Source: Himantopus leucocephalus | Taxonomy: Eukaryota > Chordata > Aves > Charadriiformes > Recurvirostridae | Reading direction: 5' to 3' | Length of the DNA: 64,000 nt | Assembly (NCBI GenBank): GCA_003993805.1 | Contig: RSEF01000012.1 | Location: 2,950,575 to 3,014,574 of the forward strand | Shown: positions 57,861-64,000 of the stretch, one piece after another | Layout of the letters: the number at the start of each line of letters is the position of its first letter | How positions within the stretch are numbered: position 1 is the first letter of the stretch | Notes under the pieces: generated by a model | Told to the model about the DNA's origin: nothing | Databases searched by the model: none | Seen by the model: the letters and a program-made list of their open reading frames with translations, nothing else | Translations under genes and position numbers: made by a program

Positions 57861-60800
57861 CTACTCCGCATTTCTTGATTTGGACACTGCCATCTTAACA
57901 GCTTGCACAATGGCATCCTTATCGATGCCAAACATCTTCAGGAGCTCAGCTGACTTCCCGCTGCGTGGTACATGAGATACAGCCAAGCGATTGACTGTGA
58001 TACCAGGCTCACCCACTACTGCGGCGCACACTGCTTCTCCAATGCCACCTACGAAAAAAAAAAGTCAAACAGGACATACATCTGTATGCTTCAACAAGCA
58101 ACATGCAGATTGCATGTATATGTGATCCAGAGGTCCACGCAAGGTAAATCCTCAATTCACACGCTTATGAGAAACAATCACAACATATGTCTGAGTTGCC
58201 CATTTGTGAAATGAAAAGAATTCCCTATTTCAAAGGCATTCTGAGGACAACCAGCCTGACATTTCTGAAGTACTTAAAAAGTGGCAGTAAGAAACATAGA
58301 CGGCTCAAGGGCATAGAACTGTCAGGAAGCCCTCACCACTTCAGCATCAGCCACCAAGGGACAGGTTTAAAAATATATTTAGACTGAGAAGTATTTACAA
58401 GTGTGTTTAATGCACTGAAAGTCTTAATTCCCACCAATCTGCATGGCATTTAAGAGCTCCATCTTTTCCCAATGCCTGTACATGCTGCTAGGCACTGCTC
58501 CAGGTTATGTAGTATGTTCACGACCTTTGCTTAGAGTGCAGCTCAGACTGAATCACCATCAGTCACAGGGACAAAGGATGCAACGGGGAACTGCGTGGTG
58601 GCAGGAGAGACACTGGACGCAGGAGTACTAGGGACGAAGAAAACACAGGACTATTATCAAGAGCATGTGCTCCGAGAGCGGGTAGGAGAGACACCCTGGT
58701 GCTGCACTCCACTTAGGGTGTATCCAGGAACGCAGGGCTTTCCACAGCTCCGGGCATGGTGTGATTTAATCAGTCAAACTTAGCCTCCAGCCAGAGGCAC
58801 CTCCACAGATGTGGGTGGTAAGATCAGCCTGATGCGGGCTCGCGATGCATTCAGGCTTGTGATGCATGTACACTTGACCTTCCTTGATTGCATCAACAGA
58901 GAAAGCTGTGCCAGTGTAAACTGCATGTTCATCACCTCAGAGTGTGATGATTTTGCCATCTTGCAAATCTGCAGTAAAATATTTGTCCAGAGTTGAAAGA
59001 TATGCTAGAAAATGATGAAGCTCAGTGATGCTATCACCATCCATAGTCTGGAACAAAACTGTTGTATAACCAGCGCTTATGGTAACACCAGCACACTTCA
59101 GATACCTGGCAAGAGTGATGGTCACCTTAAAGTAGGGTAATATTCTCATAATATCTACTAATCTACAGTAGATACTAGTAGATACCTACAATATCTACTA
59201 ATGCCATAGATCACAGCTGCCCCTCTGCTAATTTCTCCATCTCCCCCCAAGAGGAGCAAGCCTGACGTGCAATGCACAACAGCTGCTCTCTGTTTGCGTA
59301 TGGTCTCATCTTCACAGGTCATGTTTGCACAGGCAAACCCCTGAAAACCTGTGCAAATAAGGCATGTCAGAGAGCAGGCGGCAGCAGATTATGGAGTTAA
59401 CTCCAGCTGGTGGCCAGTCACAAGTAGCATTCCCCAGGACTCAGTACTGGGGCCAGGTCTGTTTAATATCTTTGTCAATGACCTGGACGAGGGGATTGAG
59501 TGCACCCTCAGCAAGTTTGCAGATGACACTAAGCTAGGGGGGTGTGTTGATCTGCTTGAGGGTAGGATGGCTCTACAGAGGGATCTGGACAGGCTGGATC
59601 GATGGGCTGAGTCCAATGGTATGAGGCTCAACAAGGCCAAGTGCCGGGTCCTGCACTTGGGTCACAACAACCCCATGCAGCACTACAGGCTTGGGGAAGA
59701 GTGGCTGGAAAGCTGCCTGGTGGAAAAGGACCTGGGGGTGTCAGTCAACAGCCGGCTGAATATGAGCCAGCAGTGTGCCCAGGTGGCCAAGAAGGCCAAC
59801 AGCATCCTGGCTTGTATCAGAAACAGTGTGGCCAGCAGGACAAGGGAAGTGATTGCCCCCCTTTATTCAGCACTGGTGAGGCCCCACCTTGAACACTGTG
59901 TTCAGTTTTGGGTCCCTCATGACAAAAAAGACATTGAGGTGCTGGAGAGCGTCCAGAGAAGGGCAACGAAGCTGGTGAAGGGCCTAGAGCACAAGTCCTA
60001 TGAGGAGCAGCTGAGGGAACTGGAGTTGTTTAGGCTGGAGAAAAGGATGCTGAAGGCAGACCTCATCGCTCTCTACAACTAACTGAAAGGAGGTTGTAGC
60101 AATGTGGGATCAGTCTCTTCTCCCAAGTGACAAGACAAGAGGAAACGGCCTCAAGTTGCACCAGGGGAGGTTTAGATTGGACATTAGGAAAAATTTCACC
60201 ACAAGGGTTGTCAAATATTGGAACAGGCTGCCCAGGGAAGTGGGTGAGCCACCATCCCTGGAGGTATTTAAAAGGTGTGTAGATGTGGTGCTTAGGGACA
60301 CTGTTTAGTGGTAACTTGGCAATGCTAGGTTAACGTTTGGACTTAATGATCTTAAGGGTCTTTTCCAACCTAAACAATTCTGTGATTCTATAATTCTAAA
60401 TAAAATCCTGGCACTGAAACTCGGGGAGTCTTACATATACACTACTGCTTCTACCAAGAAGTATTTCATCTTAAGATTTACTTGGGAATCATCTTAGAAA
60501 TTCCTCCTCACATGCACCATGCACTTTCTACCCTCAGCTTAAGAACACTATTATATACCAGCAACAGACTGAAACAGCCTGTAAGCAGGTGCAGTGAAGG
60601 AACAAAAAAAGACTCCAATGAGGATGTAAAGCATTCTGGCTCTTCACAAGCCCCAATCTGCTCTTTTATAGTAGTGGAGAAGAGAGAGGAATTCATCCCA
60701 AAGGGACTGCAGAAACTGCCAAAACCATCTGATTTCAAGCAACCTAGAACCAAGCTGTTGGACGCAGGGAAAACTTAAGAAACCTGCACAGCAATGGTCT

Positions 60801-63344
60801 CTCTTGCAATTCAACAACCTGCAAAGCAACTGCTGTGAAGCCATTCTGAGACCATCCTGTGCAGAATCACTGCATCGCAGCAGGAATTTACATTTTCACT
60901 GGCAACAAATGAATCAAGACTTTACTTGGACCAAGCATACAGAAGGGCACATGAAGCCAAGTTAATCAGAAAAGCAGCCCTGATTAATCCATTACCTTGG
61001 GAAACTGTCAACCCTCAGTGTCATCTTCTAATCGTAACAACAATGAAAATGGCTAAAACCTCTTTTGCTTTAACTGAATGACAGCATCAAGTCCCATATT
61101 TGTCTCTCAGGTCAGGAGAAGCTGTGAGCTTTCAGCCCCTGGGGAACAACTGTGTGAGCCGTGACCTCCTGGACCCAGCTCACCTTCATGGTAATGGTCC
61201 TCAACAGTGATGATTCTGCCTTTGGTCGCTCTCGCATTTTCAAGTATTGTCTTCTTATCCAGGGGCTTTATAGTGAAGGGATCAATCACACGGATGAAGA
61301 TTTTTTCTGCAGAAATAGCATGAAATGATTTGCAGCATGAATTTGGAGAATGCAAGACAACGCAAGCAGTACAGGCAGCCCCCTGAGATCTTTAGAGCTA
61401 TTATGAAAACTGTCTACACTAACTCCCAGGTATCTGTACTTATGGCTCATCTACCACAGAATCCAAACAACCCTACTTTTTGTATGTACCTTCATGCACC
61501 TTGTGAGACAGAAATATCCATCCATTCCACAAACAAAACTTTTGAGGCTGGAAAGCCTTGAATAAGTGACTCAAGGTCACTAGGAATGCCAGCCCGCACA
61601 ACAGTAACTTAACTGGCCTTCCCACAGGTAAGAGCAGAATCTAGTCCTGAAATCCTTCTTATTCAGACTGTCAATCACAATTTCTTTCCCAAACTTTTAT
61701 TTTACCTTTAACTTTACTGTCAATTCAAGCACAACTTCATCCTACTTCTTTGGTTTGTAGGCATTCCGAATTCTTCATTGCAGGCTGCCCACCTATCAGG
61801 TATGCCTGTTTGAACTGCCCCAGCCCTGACTGCAGCACCCTCAAGTTTGGCATCAAAACCAGAATTTGTCCTGTCATCACGAGGCAGGCCCAGATTGCTT
61901 ATCAAAGCTATGTACAAATGGTGATTGTTCATAAAGAATAGCAAATTACATGAGGTTTTGTCTGATCTTGGCTAGCTGAACACTGAGTCAACTCTTATCG
62001 CACATAAAGAAGCCCTGTGTTATGTTGACAGAAGGCCCTTTAGTGGCCAATATATTTTAGGTATTAGACACTGCCTCAACATTAAGGGATTATGTCTCCA
62101 TAGCTGGTTATTCACACTTCAGGATCAGCAGAGCACTGCAAAGCATGGTGAACGCAAACAAATAATAATCGTTTGGAAAATACAACTTTCAAAGTGTCCT
62201 AAACCTGATGGCTCAACGTCCTGACAAAATATCTGTCCACCTAAATACAGCATACAAAGCTACCTATAAGCCACAGGCAGCATTAATTGTATTATCTCCT
62301 ACTACTTGTAATCTCTTCCTGGGTGTAGGCTACTGACTCACAGATGGATTTTTGATGGTTTCTTTATCTTCTTATTTCATTGAAGGATTTTTATCTCTGC
62401 TGTGAAATGTCAGCGCATTTGAGCACCAGCATAGAATTACTGCCTCCCACGCTAGTTAAAACTTGATACATTCATTCAAAAAAACCCAAGTTAGCAGTGA
62501 ACCACATCTACACAAAAGCACTGCATATCAACAGCATTGTGTAAGAGCACACCAGCTGCTGTGGCTCAGCTGACAAGCTGCATTTTGTTAAGTGGCCGCA
62601 GCCTGATGGCATTCTGTTGTGTTGGTACCCCAGCCCACCCAGACAATACGCCAGGGAAGGATCACTCCTGTTCTTATACACTTCCTCTAAGACTCTGCCT
62701 GCAGAGCACTTTCAGATAGATTAGCAATTCTAAGGGGACTTTGATCTGATCAGTTTGGCAATTTTCATGGCTACTAATGCTGCTAAGCTAACTAAAACCT
62801 ACTCAATTAGGAAAGATTGGCAGATACATGCTATGTTGCACTGTATCAGCTTAACAGGTGACCAGCTGTCTGTAACATTTTAATTAATGTTTACCAGTAC
62901 AAAGGGTGAGCAGTTAGGCTGAGTAGTATTGATTTCTTTGCTGTGTTAAATGATAAAAAAGGGAAAAACCACCAAAACATAATCTGATCACCTTTTCTCA
63001 GCTGCTCTGCTGCAGCCAGAGCCTCATGCAGAGTGACTCCTGCTCCAATCACAGTCACTTGGTCATCCTTACTCTTCAGAACCACCTGCAAGAAAATGTT
63101 TCCATGTATTTTAAACAATCTTATTGATATTTCTAACATTTCTGGAGATTTTCTTAAGAAGATCAAATCTTTGGGACTGGAATTCTTTAGAGGGAAAGGG
63201 GCTTTTATAGGAGGAACTTTGCATATTCTTTCTGATTGTATTTATCTGGGCAATATTTACCTTTGCCTGTCCAATATGGAAGTCCTCGTTGTTGTTGTAA
63301 ATGACAGGATTTTCAGGACGACTAGTTCTTATGAAACAAATACC
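57861..63344 (-). CDS. TKT: TKT, transketolase, C-terminal 162 residues (last four exons)
   Basis: Transketolase is a cytosolic thiamine-diphosphate enzyme that moves two-carbon ketol units in the non-oxidative pentose phosphate pathway. Minus-strand coding exons, 5' to 3': 63344-63261 ([20 protein letters not shown], ending GQAK), 63085-62992 ([20 protein letters not shown], ending EQLRK), 61306-61184 ([16 protein letters not shown], ending TVEDHYHE) and 58048-57861 ([20 protein letters not shown], ending AVSKSRNAE then TAG). These match the human TKT C-terminus closely; the [10 protein letters not shown] segment and overall identity favour TKT over TKTL1 or TKTL2. The segment is mostly the transketolase C-terminal domain, with the end of the pyrimidine-binding domain in the first exon. 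Earlier exons of the usual about 623-residue protein lie off the right edge. All junctions are GT-AG and in phase. Confidence 0.97.
59150..59201. repeat. Short mixed direct and inverted repeat (ATATCTACTA)
   Basis: ATATCTACTA occurs twice about 40 bases apart, with inverted TAGTAGATA copies between them, so the stretch could fold into a small hairpin. It lies in the last TKT intron just upstream of the CR1 insertion. It is probably a local duplication with no known role. Confidence 0.6.
59370..60398 (+). mobile_element. CR1 LINE 3' segment with largely open reverse-transcriptase frame
   Basis: The plus strand encodes typical CR1 reverse-transcriptase motifs: [18 protein letters not shown], the catalytic-type FADDTKL box, then [15 protein letters not shown] and [16 protein letters not shown]. 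The frame stays open to a TAA at 60080-60082, where intact CR1 copies normally continue (YNYLKGG). The end carries the CR1 signature ATTCTGTGATTCTATAATTCTA. It is 5'-truncated, lies antisense in the last TKT intron, and is the youngest-looking copy in the window. Confidence 0.92.
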
Positions 63345-64000
63345 CTGTTTCCGAAGTAAACATGTTATAAGTTACAAAATCAGAAAGGCGTTGACATTCT
63401 ACTTTGTAAACCCTATGAAAAAAATACAGCAAAATGACTTTTTCTATTTGTCTTTCACCCTTCTACGTTACCTCTGGTTCTGCTGAGTAAACTTTTCTAT
63501 GCGNCCCCCCCCCCCCCCCCAATTCCCATTAGTCCTTTTTCAATAGCTGGTTGTTTCAGATATTACAATACAGTTAACCTCTTCTTAGAGTGTACTGATA
63601 ACTTACAATTTTCTTTCTGATTCCAAGATCTTTATTTCTCTTTTGTTCTCTTGTGAAAATGGAGAATCCTACTTGAGTTAATTAGAATCTTAGAACTTTA
63701 CCATATATGTGCAAATTTTACTCTAGCGACTTGAAAGCTAAAGAAGAAATGCTCAGCTGAAAGCAAGGAAAAATGGTTTCCATCAGTTAACGTTCAGATG
63801 CCCTTCCAAAAGAAATAACAAACCCATACTTTAATCGCTCCCTCACAATACCTTACACTCCTTTCCCTTACAAGCCCCATCTTTTTTTCACAAACCACTC
63901 ATCACACTTGTTACAGACCAAATTTGCACACTCTTTCACTTAAAAGTTGTACTAGCATGATTGAAATTTTTCAGATTATTTGCTCCTTTCTCAAGGTATA
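63345..64000 (-). other. TKT intron, right edge of window
   Basis: No earlier TKT exon was recognised. The stretch contains an N followed by a C run at 63504-63521 and is otherwise A/T-rich. Confidence 0.5.

Noticed and set aside
59351..60082. 243-codon plus-strand open frame as a host gene
   Set aside because: The FADDTKL box, the [11 protein letters not shown] motif and the CR1 3' end show it is retrotransposon sequence, not a host gene.

Overview
This window looks like vertebrate nuclear DNA from a bird. The evidence is compact introns, several CR1 LINE copies with the typical CR1 3' end, an avian-type ERV LTR, a sharply GC-rich gene end, and coding exons that read as close relatives of human FANCD2, BRK1, TMEM40 and TKT. 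A crocodilian or turtle cannot be formally excluded because they also carry CR1. Scattered single Ns, homopolymer runs and one 26-N gap mark it as a draft assembly.

Layout. Positions 1-27,248 (+) hold the 3' half of FANCD2: 23 exons encoding 791 residues through the stop codon, with the 5' half lying off the left edge. BRK1 (27,374-27,769, +) follows only 125 bases after the FANCD2 stop; it has three exons and encodes a complete 75-residue protein. Positions 27.9-41 kb are gene-poor but contain an unrecognised two-exon candidate gene at 32,840-33,999 (+), which would encode a small single-pass membrane protein. A GC-rich patch near 41.2 kb may be the leader exon of the next gene. TMEM40 (45,478-55,304, +) has 12 coding exons and 289 residues. 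The window ends with the last four coding exons of TKT on the minus strand (57,861-63,344); its 5' part lies off the right edge.

The most interesting object is the TMEM40 gene. Its C-terminal half (two membrane segments and a conserved tail) is clearly TMEM40, but exons 46,530-46,669 and 47,278-47,431 add an N-terminal domain that reads as a CARD (death fold) and that I do not recall in human TMEM40. The reading frame is continuous through every splice junction. The CARD sits in a two-exon cassette that can be removed without changing frame. The predicted product, CARD - acidic linker - C-terminal membrane anchor, has the same general plan as CARD19/BinCARD and MAVS, so a role in membrane-anchored innate signalling is a testable inference.

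The genes do not form one pathway. FANCD2 acts in interstrand crosslink repair, BRK1 in WAVE/Arp2/3 actin control and TKT in the non-oxidative pentose phosphate pathway. FANCD2-BRK1 adjacency matches human, but FANCD2OS is not between them and VHL is not seen after BRK1. Mobile DNA comprises four CR1-type segments (2.85, 16.8-18.6, 45.6 and 59.4 kb), one older LINE relic (7.6 kb) and a minus-strand ERV LTR (about 4.3-5.5 kb).
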